Virus record (IMG/VR): IMGVR_UViG_3300036857_000068
Location: 1-37,371 of that record
Length of the DNA stretch: 37,371 bases
DNA from: a virus
Reading direction: 5' to 3' (one strand)
The position numbers and the translations under genes are program-made. Positions within the stretch are counted from its first letter, which is position 1. Each line of letters starts with the position of its first letter. Below the pieces are notes generated by a model, which saw only the letters and a list, made by a program, of their open reading frames with translations, made no database searches and was not told where the DNA came from. Below are positions 22,174-30,582 of the stretch, in pieces.

Positions 22174-22828
22174 CCTGCTCGACGAGCAACACCGCGTCCG
22201 GCAGCGCGCGATACAGGCCGGCGTCGGGGCCAGCCTCGGCGCGCTGCTCGGCGCGATGGAAACGCTCGACGAGCAGGAGCTCGCCGACTACGTCGACGGC
22301 GCCTACCCGATCGTCGCCGGCGGCCAGCAGGAAACCGCCGAGACTGCGGTCGGCTACATCGGCGTGATCGCCGTCGCTCGAGCTCGAGCTCGAGGGCGCC
22401 GCTACACGCCGCACCGGCCGCCCGACCCGGCCGCCGCGCTCACACGCACGGGCGTCGCCGTCACCCCGGACTCACGGTCGCTCGTCGCGCCCGTGCTCCG
22501 AGCTCGAGCGCTCGTCGACGACGGGCAGGCGCTCAGCGCGGCGATCGAGGCGGCCTCGAGCTACGCCGCCGGCCTCTCGTCGAACGACCTGCAAGCCGCG
22601 CAACGCGTCGGGCTAACCGAGGGCGCCGACGCGAGCGGGCTCAAGGTGCACGGATGGCGGAAGGGGCTCGGCCCGGCGGCGTGCTCGTGGTGCCAAGCGA
22701 TCGCCGACAAGGTCTACGCGCTCGCCGACTCGATCCCGTTCCACGACAACGACCGGTGCGGCGTCGAGCCCGAGCTCGACGACAGCGAGGAAGAGTACGT
22801 GTTCGACGACAGCGACATACCGTTCTAA
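22160..22828 (+). CDS. MuF-like minor head protein
   Basis: The 222-aa product starts at GTG 22160, overlapping the portal end by 14 bases. The C-terminal part has the Cys/His arrangement seen in MuF-type proteins: CSWCQAIADKVYAL (C175, C178) and FHDNDRCGVEP (H195, C200). Such proteins sit inside the head or at the portal. The last residues are acidic. The position right after the portal supports the call. Confidence 0.75.
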   Translation: MPPRSLLDEQHRVRQRAIQAGVGASLGALLGAMETLDEQELADYVDGAYPIVAGGQQETAETAVGYIGVIAVARARARGRRYTPHRPPDPAAALTRTGVAVTPDSRSLVAPVLRARALVDDGQALSAAIEAASSYAAGLSSNDLQAAQRVGLTEGADASGLKVHGWRKGLGPAACSWCQAIADKVYALADSIPFHDNDRCGVEPELDDSEEEYVFDDSDIPF

Positions 22829-22839
22829 GGGGAGGGCCG

Positions 22840-23421
22840 ATGGCCGACGACGACGACACGACGACCACGACCGACGACGACGACGACTCGAGCTCGAGCT
22901 CGAGCTCGACCGGCGACGCCGAGCTCGAGGCGATCCGCTCCGACCCCGCGGCCGCGAAACAGACGATCGAGTCGCTCAAGAGCGAGGCGGCCGAGTACCG
23001 GCGCAAGCTGCGGAAGGCCGAGCACGAGCTCGAGCGCACCCGGACCGAGTCGCTATCCGACCACGAGCGCGCGGTCGCCGAGGCCGAGCAGCGCGGCCGC
23101 GCGGCCGCCGACGCCGAGCACGGGCGCAAGCTGCTCGAGGCGCAGGTGCTCGCCGCCGCCGCCGGCAAGCTGCGCGACCCGCAGGACGCGATCCGCTACC
23201 TCAACCTCGAGGAGCTCCTCGAGCTCGACGAGGGCGACCGGAAGATCGGCGACCGGATCGCCGAGCTCGTCAAGGAAAAGGACTACCTCGCCGCCGCGAA
23301 CGGCGACACGGCGACGACGCGCGGCGTCCGCTCGCAGGGTGCGCGCACGACGCCCGGCGACGCGAAAGCGAGCGACACCGACGGGTCGGCGTGGCTTCGC
23401 AAGGCGGCCGGCCGACGGTAG
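22840..23421 (+). CDS. Capsid scaffolding protein
   Basis: The 193-aa product starts at ATG 22840 after AAGGGGAGGG. It begins with a very acidic Asp/Thr/Ser stretch. The Ser run is encoded by alternating TCG and AGC codons. A long charged helix (LKSEAAEYRRKLRKAEHELE) and a basic C-terminus follow. This is the typical composition of phage scaffolds, and the gene lies directly before the capsid gene. Confidence 0.85.
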   Translation: MADDDDTTTTTDDDDDSSSSSSSTGDAELEAIRSDPAAAKQTIESLKSEAAEYRRKLRKAEHELERTRTESLSDHERAVAEAEQRGRAAADAEHGRKLLEAQVLAAAAGKLRDPQDAIRYLNLEELLELDEGDRKIGDRIAELVKEKDYLAAANGDTATTRGVRSQGARTTPGDAKASDTDGSAWLRKAAGRR

Positions 23422-23447
23422 GCTCGTCGCGGCGATAGATGTGCGTG

Positions 23448-23472
23448 AGCGGCCCGCGTCGAGCGGGCCGCT
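23448..23472. terminator. Strong hairpin before capsid gene
   Basis: AGCGGCCCGC (23448-23457) and GCGGGCCGCT (23463-23472) form a perfect 10-bp stem with a GTCGA loop. Only a short T-containing stretch follows, so it may reduce read-through or protect RNA ends. A new promoter starts directly after it. Confidence 0.65.
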
Positions 23473-23501
23473 TGCGTTACGTCGCACGGCGGCGCTACAG
23501 T
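23472..23501 (+). promoter_or_regulatory. Promoter TTGCGT-N18-TACAGT for capsid gene
   Basis: TTGCGT (23472-23477) and TACAGT (23496-23501) are spaced by 18 bp. The 14 bases GCGCTACAGTCGCG at 23492-23505 are identical to those at 11926-11939. A leader of about 130 bases follows before the capsid gene, with at least one hairpin (TCCCG...CGGGA near 23576-23594). Confidence 0.55.
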
Positions 23502-23639
23502 CGCGCGCGGAGGGGCCGCGTCACGTACGGGTAGTGACGGGCTCACCGAGAACGGAGGCCGGGCGCCTCACGAGAATCCCGCCACGGCGCGGGACGCCAG
23601 CAGGTCCGTTGAGTCTCTCTCGACAGGAGGTGTCCAGCC

Positions 23640-24506
23640 GTGGCAACTGTGTACGAGGACGTCATCCCGATCGGCGTTGCGAACACGCTGCTCGAGACGG
23701 TCGACACGACGAGCGTCGCGTTGCAGCTTGGCACGACGATCCGCATGCCCGACGGGCTCGAGCGGCTGCCCGTCATCACCGCGCTCCCGGTCGCCGGGTT
23801 CGTCAACCCGCGCTACGGGGGCCGCAAGCCGGCGACGAAGGTCGAGTGGTCGAGCGAACAGCTCGAGCCGGAAGAGATCGCGTGCGCGCTTGCGATCCCG
23901 ACCGCGTTCGTCGACGACGCCGGGTTCCCCGTGTGGGAGCAGGTGCGGCCGCTCGTCTCGCAGGCGATCGCGCGCGTGCTCGACGCCGCCGTGCTGTTCG
24001 GCACGGGCGCGCCGGCCTCGTTCCCGACCGGAGGCGTCGCCGCGGCCGCGGCCGACGTCACCGGCACCGACGCGCTCGAGGCCATCTCGAACGGCATGGC
24101 CGCGATCGAGGCGCAGGGGCTCGTCCCGAACGGGATCGCGAGCTCGCCGGCGATCGGGTCGGCGCTCCGCGCCGAGTACCGGTCGATTGCCGTCCCGCCC
24201 GACTCGGCGCCCGCGAACCAGCTGTACGGGCTCCCGGTCGAGACGACCCCGGAGTGGGACAACTCGAAGGGCGACGCGCTCGTCGGCGACTGGACCAAGC
24301 TCATCATCGCCGTCCGGCAGGACATTCGCTTCGACACGAGCGACTCGGCGATCCTGCAGGACACCGCCGGCGACATCATCGCCAACGCGTTCCAAGAGGA
24401 CCTGCTCGCCATGCGCTGCTACATGCGCGTCGCGGCGGTCCTCGGCTCGCCGCTCACGCCGGACGGGCCGGCGAACGCGTTCGCAATGGCCGACTGGACG
24501 CCATGA
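23640..24506 (+). CDS. Major capsid protein (HK97 fold)
   Basis: The 288-aa product starts at GTG 23640; AGGAGG at 23625-23630 is the best ribosome site in the window. The sequence fits HK97-type capsids: an N-terminal arm (IPIGVANTLLETVDTTSVAL), an E-loop (RLPVITALPVAGFVNPRYGG) and a spine-like segment (AIARVLDAAVLFGTG). The end runs IANAFQEDLLAMRCYMRVAA. No protease gene is seen, which agrees with the separate scaffold. Its own promoter and leader suggest high expression. Confidence 0.92.
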   Translation: MATVYEDVIPIGVANTLLETVDTTSVALQLGTTIRMPDGLERLPVITALPVAGFVNPRYGGRKPATKVEWSSEQLEPEEIACALAIPTAFVDDAGFPVWEQVRPLVSQAIARVLDAAVLFGTGAPASFPTGGVAAAAADVTGTDALEAISNGMAAIEAQGLVPNGIASSPAIGSALRAEYRSIAVPPDSAPANQLYGLPVETTPEWDNSKGDALVGDWTKLIIAVRQDIRFDTSDSAILQDTAGDIIANAFQEDLLAMRCYMRVAAVLGSPLTPDGPANAFAMADWTP

Positions 24507-24727
24507 GTCCGCGAAGCATCGGTCATCGCCGGCGCGCGCTCGCCGCGCGCCGGCGGCAGGAGTCGACCGGGGCCGGCGGGTCCCGGTCGGCTTGGCCGAG
24601 CCGGATCACGGTCGCCGAGCTCGACGAGCTCGCCGTCAGCCACGGCGTCGTGTTCGGCGACGACGTCAAGACGAAGGCGGACAAGCAGGCGGCGCTCGAG
24701 GCCGCCGGCGTCACCGCGGAGGGCTAG
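24503..24727 (+). CDS. Small SAP/Rho-N-like head protein
   Basis: The 74-aa product starts at ATG 24503 (ATGA). A basic start leads to a SAP-like helix pair: RITVAELDELAVSHGVVFGD then KTKADKQAALEAAGV. Small proteins with this motif often follow capsid genes in actinophages. The role may be DNA or head decoration. Confidence 0.7.
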   Translation: MSPRSIGHRRRALAARRRQESTGAGGSRSAWPSRITVAELDELAVSHGVVFGDDVKTKADKQAALEAAGVTAEG

Positions 24728-25215
24728 TGTCGACGCCGCCGAGCTCGCCGACGATCGTCCCGCCCGAGGAGCTCGTCGAGCTCTTCGGGCTCGCCGAGGA
24801 CGAGGCCGAACGCGTGTCGGCGCTCGTGCAGTTGTCGATCGAGGCGTATTGCTGGCCGGGCGTCATCCCGGACCCGGTTCCGCCGCCCGTGCACGCGGCC
24901 GGGCTCACGCTCGCCGCCCGGTTCAGCGGGGCGGCGCTCACGAAGGCAGGGGCGGTCCTCAGCGAGACGCTCGGCTCGTACAGCTACCGGCTCGCGTCGC
25001 CGCTCACGTTCGATCAGGTGATGGAGCTCGCCGCCACGGTCGGCGACGCGCTCGCACCGTGGGCGCCGCGGCACGTCACCGCGTACACGATCGACACGTA
25101 CCCGAGCTCGTGGGGCGACTGGCCGGTCGATTGGTGGCAGCGCGACCTCGACCGGATCAACGGCGAGCTCGTCGACCAGGACGTCGAGCTCGACCCGGCC
25201 GGGGGGTTCGCGTGA
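24727..25215 (+). CDS. Head-tail adaptor
   Basis: The 162-aa product starts at GTG 24727, sharing one base with the previous stop. Its composition and place match the connector directly below the portal (HK97 gp6/SPP1 gp15-like): an acidic N-terminus (EELVELFGLAEDEAERVSAL), a helical core and a long C-terminal region with WPVDWWQRDLDRI. The assignment rests on order and size. Confidence 0.75.
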   Translation: MSTPPSSPTIVPPEELVELFGLAEDEAERVSALVQLSIEAYCWPGVIPDPVPPPVHAAGLTLAARFSGAALTKAGAVLSETLGSYSYRLASPLTFDQVMELAATVGDALAPWAPRHVTAYTIDTYPSSWGDWPVDWWQRDLDRINGELVDQDVELDPAGGFA

Positions 25216-25577
25216 GCGCGATCACCGTCGACCACCTGCTCACCGTGCCGTGCGAGCTCATCCGCCGCCTGTACGCCGCCACGCCCGGCGAGGATGGCGT
25301 GCAGCCGGTCGCCGAGGCCGTGCAGTCGGACGTCTACTGCGACGTGCAGCAAGCCGGCTCGCGCGAAGAGCAGGGCGGCGCCGTGCAGATCACGACGTAC
25401 CGGGTGTTCCTGCCCGCCGGGACGCCGCTCCGCGGGTGGGACGCCGTCCGGATCACGTCGACGAGCGAGGTGCTCGAGCTCGAGGGCGACGCCCGCGAGG
25501 CGCGGTCGCCGCTCACGGGCGTCGCGTTCGTCGAGGCGATCGTCCGCCGAACCGACTACGGGCAGGCGCGGCCGTAA
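25212..25577 (+). CDS. Head closure (stopper) protein
   Basis: The 121-aa product starts at GTG 25212 (GTGA). Beta-rich sequence with TYRVFLPAGTPLRGWDAVRI and a final region (SPLTGVAFVEAIVRRTDYG) fits the stopper that follows the adaptor in siphophages. The call relies on order, size and the 'lp.gt.l...d.v' pattern seen in that family. Confidence 0.7.
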   Translation: MSAITVDHLLTVPCELIRRLYAATPGEDGVQPVAEAVQSDVYCDVQQAGSREEQGGAVQITTYRVFLPAGTPLRGWDAVRITSTSEVLELEGDAREARSPLTGVAFVEAIVRRTDYGQARP

Positions 25578-25876
25578 TGCCGACCGTGTTCGTGCCCGAG
25601 CCCGACGCCGTGCAGACGCTCGAGCGGCTCGCCGTCCCGGAGCTCCGCTCGACCGCGGAGGCGCTCGCCGCGAGCATCCCCTCGTTCGTCCCGGAGGTCC
25701 ACGGCGTGATGCGGCGCAGCTACAGGCCGGCGATCGACGAGCAAGAGACGTCGGTTCGCGTGCACGTCGGGTCGCCGTTCTGGCACTGGATGGAGTACGG
25801 CACCCGGTTCAACCCGGCCTACCGGCCGGTGCAGTCGGCCGCTTCCGCGCTAGGGCTCCGATACGAGGCGCAATGA
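25577..25876 (+). CDS. HK97 gp10-like neck/tail protein
   Basis: The 99-aa product starts at ATG 25577, overlapping the previous TAA. It carries the pattern of HK97 gp10-like proteins: an N-terminal helix, then VRVHVGSPFWHWMEYGTRFN, where the 'YGTRF' tract is typical. It would sit at the head-tail junction. Confidence 0.78.
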   Translation: MPTVFVPEPDAVQTLERLAVPELRSTAEALAASIPSFVPEVHGVMRRSYRPAIDEQETSVRVHVGSPFWHWMEYGTRFNPAYRPVQSAASALGLRYEAQ

Positions 25877-26310
25877 TCCTGCTCCCCGACGTCTCGAGGG
25901 TGCTCAGCGCGTACCTGCGAACGGTGCCCGAGGTGCTCGCGCTCGCCGGCGAGCGGGTGTTCACCGCGTTCCCGAAGCAGGTCGATCCGTCGGCGCCGTT
26001 CGTGCTCGTGCAACGCACCGGCGGTCTACCGGTGCTCACGCGGCCGCTCGTCGTCGATCAGGCCGTGATCCAACTCGACGCCTACGGCGGCGCGCAGGCG
26101 GCCGCGCACGAGCTCGTGGCGACCTGTCGTGCCGCGCTCGCGGTGCTCGAGGGTGAGCAGCCGAACGCGACCGGCAACGTGTGCGGCGTCGTGGTCGGGG
26201 CGCTGCGCTACGTGCCCGACGAGACGTGGAAGCCCCCGCGGCCTCGCTACATCTCCGACCTGCTCGTGACGGTCAAACCCGCCGGCGTGGTCCTCGCCGG
26301 CGCAGCCTAG
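25873..26310 (+). CDS. Tail terminator protein
   Basis: The 145-aa product starts at ATG 25873 (ATGA). Fold cues are an N-terminal helix, APFVLVQRTGG, VIQLDAYGGAQAAAHELVAT and RYISDLLVTVKP. These fit the tail terminator (lambda gpU/HK97-like), which caps the tail tube. It lies directly before the tail tube gene, as expected. Confidence 0.78.
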   Translation: MILLPDVSRVLSAYLRTVPEVLALAGERVFTAFPKQVDPSAPFVLVQRTGGLPVLTRPLVVDQAVIQLDAYGGAQAAAHELVATCRAALAVLEGEQPNATGNVCGVVVGALRYVPDETWKPPRPRYISDLLVTVKPAGVVLAGAA

Positions 26311-26327
26311 AAAGGAAGGGTCCCCGC

Positions 26328-26939
26328 ATGGCTGGACAGAATCCGCAGGACGTCATCGTCGCCGGCACCGGCGCCGTGTACGTCGCTCCCGACGGAACGA
26401 GCCTGCCGACCGACCTCGTCTCGCCGCCCGTCGACCCGTGGGAGGACGTCGGCTACATCAGCGAGGACGGCGTGCAGTTCACGTTCTCGAGGGATCAGGA
26501 AGAGGTCAACGCGTGGCAGGTGTCGACGCCCGTGCGCGTGCTCGTCACGAACGAGCCGATCCAGATTCAATTCGAGCTCGAGCAGTTCGACCGGCTCACC
26601 GTCGAGCTCGCATTCCGCGGCGGCGACTTTTCGGGCACGTCGGCGCCGTACACCTACACGCCGCCCGACGCCGGCGCGAGCGACGTGCGAGCGCTCTTGA
26701 TCGACGCCGTCGACGGCGCCTACCACCTCCGCTACGTGTTCCCGCGCGTGCAACTCACCGACGACGTCGAGTTCTCGTTCGTCCGCTCCGACGCGATCCG
26801 GCTCCCGCTCACGTTCGCGGTGCTCGCCGCGACCGAGAAGTGGGCGATCCTCAGCGATCATCCGGGGTTCGGCGCGGCCGCGGCCGCAATGTCGGGTAAC
26901 AGCGGGAGCTCGTCGAGCTCGGCAGCGGCGGCCGCGTGA
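26328..26939 (+). CDS. Major tail (tube) protein
   Basis: The 203-aa product starts at ATG 26328 after AAAGGAAGGG. Beta-rich sequence: VIVAGTGAVYVAPDGTSLPT, WEDVGYISEDGVQFTFSRDQ and VRVLVTNEPIQIQFELEQFD. Size, strong ribosome site and position mark the tube subunit. It ends in a Ser/Ala-rich tail. Confidence 0.88.
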   Translation: MAGQNPQDVIVAGTGAVYVAPDGTSLPTDLVSPPVDPWEDVGYISEDGVQFTFSRDQEEVNAWQVSTPVRVLVTNEPIQIQFELEQFDRLTVELAFRGGDFSGTSAPYTYTPPDAGASDVRALLIDAVDGAYHLRYVFPRVQLTDDVEFSFVRSDAIRLPLTFAVLAATEKWAILSDHPGFGAAAAAMSGNSGSSSSSAAAAA

Positions 26940-26940
26940 G

Positions 26941-27294
26941 ATGCCGCGCATGGAAATCGCGCTCGTCTACACGGACGGGCGCAAGGAGGTCGTCAGCGTC
27001 GGGCGGCCGGCCGACCTAATCGCGTTCGCCGACGAGTTCGAGAAGCTCGCCCCGACCGAGCCCTACGCCGTGCGCGAGCTCGCGTGGCTCGCGCACCGCG
27101 CGCTCAAGGTCGAGCAGCCGCTCGACGAGTGGGTCGAGGGGCTCGACGAGCTCACCGGCGCCGACGACGAAATCGCGGCGATGCGCGCGGAGCTCGCGCA
27201 GGCGGACCCTCCCGCCGAGCCCGAGCCCGTCGAGGCCGACGTGTCGACGGACGGCTACCAGCCGACGACTATCGGGATCGGGTCGCCCGAGTGA
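26941..27294 (+). CDS. Tail assembly chaperone 1 (gpG-like)
   Basis: The 117-aa product starts at ATG 26941, one base after the tube stop. It has a short beta start (EIALVYTDGRKEVVSVG) and an acidic helical C-terminus, as in lambda gpG-like chaperones that hold the tape measure. The next gene starts in a GTGA overlap instead of through an evident slippery site, so the usual frameshift fusion may be replaced by coupled re-initiation. Confidence 0.75.
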   Translation: MPRMEIALVYTDGRKEVVSVGRPADLIAFADEFEKLAPTEPYAVRELAWLAHRALKVEQPLDEWVEGLDELTGADDEIAAMRAELAQADPPAEPEPVEADVSTDGYQPTTIGIGSPE

Positions 27295-27602
27295 GCGTGG
27301 CGACCGGAGTCGACCCGGCCGCGCTCGCCGAGCTCGATGGGCCGATGTTCGACGCGGTCGAGCGGGCCGCCCGCCGAGCGTGGGCGGCCCGTTACGAGCT
27401 CGCCGCCGGCTTGATCGAGCTCGTCGCGCAGCTACGGCGAGAGTTCCTCGCCGCGCACGGCGTCAAGGCCGGGAAGCTCCCGACGCCGACGAGCGTCCCG
27501 CGGCCCGACGAGGCCGGCGACTGGCTCGCGCCGGCGCCCGCCGAGGCGCCGCCGGTCGTGAGTCCGCTCGAGTTCGCGTCGAAGTGGGGGCCGCGTGGCT
27601 GA
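27291..27602 (+). CDS. Tail assembly chaperone 2 (gpGT-like)
   Basis: The 103-aa product starts at GTG 27291 (GTGA). A helical domain (MFDAVERAARRAWAARYELA) is followed by a Pro-rich tail (PTPTSVPRPDEAGDWLAPAP). It fits the second chaperone that lies between gpG and the tape measure. Its 3' end overlaps the tape measure start by eight bases. Confidence 0.68.
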   Translation: MSVATGVDPAALAELDGPMFDAVERAARRAWAARYELAAGLIELVAQLRREFLAAHGVKAGKLPTPTSVPRPDEAGDWLAPAPAEAPPVVSPLEFASKWGPRG

Positions 27603-30582
27603 CGCGATCGGCACCGCGTTCGTCAACGTCGCGCTCGACCCGAAGCAACTCGAGGCGCAGGTCGCCGGGCTCGGCGGCAAGATGGAATCCGGGTTCGGGA
27701 AGTTCGGCGGCAAGTGGGGGCTCGCCGCGGCGACCGGGTTCGGCGCCGCGATCGCCGGCGGGATCGCCGCCGGCAAGTACCTCTACGACGTCGGCGCGCA
27801 GTTCGACGACATGGCCGACACGATCCGCGTCTCGACCGGCAAGACGGGCAAGCAACTCGACGTCCTCGTCGACACCGCGAAGAAAGTCGGCACCGACGTG
27901 CCGACCGACTTCGAGTCGGCCGGCAAGGCCGTGGCGACGCTCTCCACGCGGCTCGACGTCACCGGCAAGCCGCTCCGCACGCTCTCCGACCAGATGCTCG
28001 AGCTCTCGAGGCTCTCCGGGACCGACCTCACCTCGACGCTCAACAGCGTCACACGCATGCTCGGCGACGCCGGCCTCAAGGGCGCCGAGGCCTCGAAGGG
28101 AATCGATGAGCTCTGGCGCGCCTCGCAAGCGACGCAGGTCCCGATCACGCGGCTCGCCGACCTGCTCACGAAGTTCGGCGGCCCGATGCGGCAACTCGGA
28201 TTCAGCTTCGAGGAACAAGCCGGGCTGCTCGGCAAGTTCGAGAAGGAAGGCGTCAACACCGAGCTCGTCATGGGCAGCATGCGGATCGCGCTCGGCAAGA
28301 TGGCGAAGGCCGGCAAGGACCCGGTCGCGGCGCTGCACGAGACGATCGACGCGATTCGGAACACCGGGTCGCAGGCCGACGCGAACAGGAAAGCGATCGA
28401 GCTATTCGGAGCTCGCGCCGGCCCCGACATGGCCGCCGCGATCCGCGAGGGCCGGTTCTCGATCGACGACCTCGTGCAGACGATCGCCAAGGGCCACGAC
28501 ACGGTGCTGAAAGCCGGGCAGGACACCGCCGACTTTTCGGAGCAATGGCAACTCTTCAAGAACCAAGTCGCCGTAGCCGTGGCGCCGGCCGCCGAGGCGC
28601 TGTTCACCGCGGTCGGGCAGGGGATGGCGAAGCTAAACGAGTTCCTGCCGACGTTCATCGACGGCGTCAAGAACATCGGGCCGGCGTTCGGCGGGCTCAA
28701 GCCGATGCTCGACAACTTCGTCGCCGTCGTGCAGGACCTCATGCCCGTGTTCAAGGTGATGGCCGACGCGTTCGAGGCGAACGTTAAGCGGATCATCGCC
28801 ACGGCGCAGGGGCTAGCGACCATCGTCGGCGGCATCCTCAAGGTGATCCGCGGGCTGCTCGAGGGCGATTGGTCGATGGTCTGGGACGGCGCCAAGCAGA
28901 TCGTGCAGGGGTTCATCGGCGTGTTCAAGGCGCAACTCGACTACCTCGTGACGATCGTCAAGCTCGCCGGGTCGCTCATCGGCAAGGCCGCGACCGCGCT
29001 CGGCGAGGCGATCAAGGACGGGATCATGGACGGGCTCGCCGGGATCGGAAACCTCGTGATGAGCGGGCTCCGCGCCGTCGAGCGTGCGATCACCGGGCTG
29101 CTCGGCTCGGCCGGGAGCGCGGCGAAGAGCCTCGGCACGGCGATCGTGAACGGGCTCATGGGCGTGCTCCGGACGATCGGGTCGGCCGCCGCGACCGCGG
29201 TGTCGGGCGTCCGCTCGGCGATCACGGGCGTGTTCAGTTCGGCGGCAAGCTGGCTCGTCGTCGCCGGCCGCGCCGTCATCACCGGCTACGTCAACGCGAT
29301 CAAGGCCGAGGTCGGCGCCGTCGTCGCCGCCGCCGGCGCGATCAAGAGCGCGGTCGTGGGCGCGTTCGCCGGCGCCGGACAGTGGCTCTTCGGGGCCGGG
29401 CAAGCGCTCGTGCAGGGGTTCGTCGGCGGCATCAAGTCGATGGCAAGCGCTGCGGCCGACGCCGCGCTCAGCGTCGTGCACGGCGCGATCGGCGCGTTCA
29501 AGGGCGCGCTCAAGATCGGGTCGCCGTCACAGGTGTTCTTCGATATGGGGACGGACACGGTGCAGGGGTTCGTCGACGGGCTCAGCGACAAGATCCCGGC
29601 CGCGGAGAAAGCCGCGTACACGATGGCGGCGCGTACCGTCGCGGCCGCCACGGGGCCGCTCAAGGCGGCGAGCGACAACCTCTCGGCGTTCCTAACGGAA
29701 GGGTTCCAAGCGACGACGGCGGCCGCGCAGACGCCGGCCGAGAAGAAGCTCGCCGTGCTGCAGGCGGCGCACGACGCGCAAGCGCGGCAGCAGGCGCTCG
29801 CCGACGCGCAGGAACAGCAGCGGCAGGCCACAACCGACGACGAGAAGCTGCGGGCCGCGCAGGCCGTCGAGGACGCGAAATACGCGATTCAGGTCGCCGC
29901 GCTCGAGAAGCAAGCCGCGACCGAGAAGAAAGCGCAAGAGGGCCGCCAGTTCGTCCGGCAGCAGCAGTTCGACTCGGCGCTCAAGCAGCTACAGGGCTAC
30001 CTCGACTCGGCGCAGGTCACGGCCGAGGGCGCCCGCAAGAAAATCGCCGCGTTCATGGACCGGTTCGACGTCGACTTTACGCAGATGGGGAAGCTGCTCG
30101 GCTCCGGGTTCGAGCAGGGAATCCGCAAGGCGACCAAGGGCGCCGTCGACGCCGCGCGCGACATGGCGGACGCCGTCAAGGACGCGCTCAAGGTCGACCT
30201 CAAGATCAAGTCGCCGTCACGGTGGATGCGCGACGAGATTGGCGTGCCGGTCGTGCAGGGGATCGCCGCCGGGATCAGGCTCGCGGCGCCGACCGTCAAC
30301 GCCGCCGTGCAGTCGCTGTTCCCCTCGCCGGTCACGGTGGGCGCCACCGTCGCCGCGACGCCGGCCTCGAGCGCGAGCTCGACGGGCACGCTGTACGGCA
30401 AGCAGTCGGCGTTCGCCGGGCTCGGCCGCAACCTCCGGGGCGGCGCGCTGCAGGCCGTGCAGCCGGCGCCGACCGTCGTCCGCGTCTACATCGGCGACGA
30501 GGAGCTCCGCGGGATCGTCCGCACCGAGGTCGGCTACGTCGACGACGAGACGGCGCGCATCCTGCTCGCGGGGGCGAGATGA
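27595..30582 (+). CDS. Tape measure protein
   Basis: The 995-aa product starts at GTG 27595. It is the longest gene, with an N-terminal glycine-rich start (AAATGFGAAIAGGIAAGKYL). A TMP-type domain covers about residues 60-330 (FDDMADTIRVSTGKTGKQLD). Several hydrophobic segments lie in the middle (for example ITGYVNAIKAEVGAVVAAAG), and a coiled coil near 700-790 is rich in Gln and Lys. Two copies of an ALKIGSPSQVFFD / LKIKSPSRWMRDE motif occur near 640 and 870. At about 1.5 angstrom per residue the tail would be near 150 nm. Confidence 0.93.
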   Translation: MADAIGTAFVNVALDPKQLEAQVAGLGGKMESGFGKFGGKWGLAAATGFGAAIAGGIAAGKYLYDVGAQFDDMADTIRVSTGKTGKQLDVLVDTAKKVGTDVPTDFESAGKAVATLSTRLDVTGKPLRTLSDQMLELSRLSGTDLTSTLNSVTRMLGDAGLKGAEASKGIDELWRASQATQVPITRLADLLTKFGGPMRQLGFSFEEQAGLLGKFEKEGVNTELVMGSMRIALGKMAKAGKDPVAALHETIDAIRNTGSQADANRKAIELFGARAGPDMAAAIREGRFSIDDLVQTIAKGHDTVLKAGQDTADFSEQWQLFKNQVAVAVAPAAEALFTAVGQGMAKLNEFLPTFIDGVKNIGPAFGGLKPMLDNFVAVVQDLMPVFKVMADAFEANVKRIIATAQGLATIVGGILKVIRGLLEGDWSMVWDGAKQIVQGFIGVFKAQLDYLVTIVKLAGSLIGKAATALGEAIKDGIMDGLAGIGNLVMSGLRAVERAITGLLGSAGSAAKSLGTAIVNGLMGVLRTIGSAAATAVSGVRSAITGVFSSAASWLVVAGRAVITGYVNAIKAEVGAVVAAAGAIKSAVVGAFAGAGQWLFGAGQALVQGFVGGIKSMASAAADAALSVVHGAIGAFKGALKIGSPSQVFFDMGTDTVQGFVDGLSDKIPAAEKAAYTMAARTVAAATGPLKAASDNLSAFLTEGFQATTAAAQTPAEKKLAVLQAAHDAQARQQALADAQEQQRQATTDDEKLRAAQAVEDAKYAIQVAALEKQAATEKKAQEGRQFVRQQQFDSALKQLQGYLDSAQVTAEGARKKIAAFMDRFDVDFTQMGKLLGSGFEQGIRKATKGAVDAARDMADAVKDALKVDLKIKSPSRWMRDEIGVPVVQGIAAGIRLAAPTVNAAVQSLFPSPVTVGATVAATPASSASSTGTLYGKQSAFAGLGRNLRGGALQAVQPAPTVVRVYIGDEELRGIVRTEVGYVDDETARILLAGAR

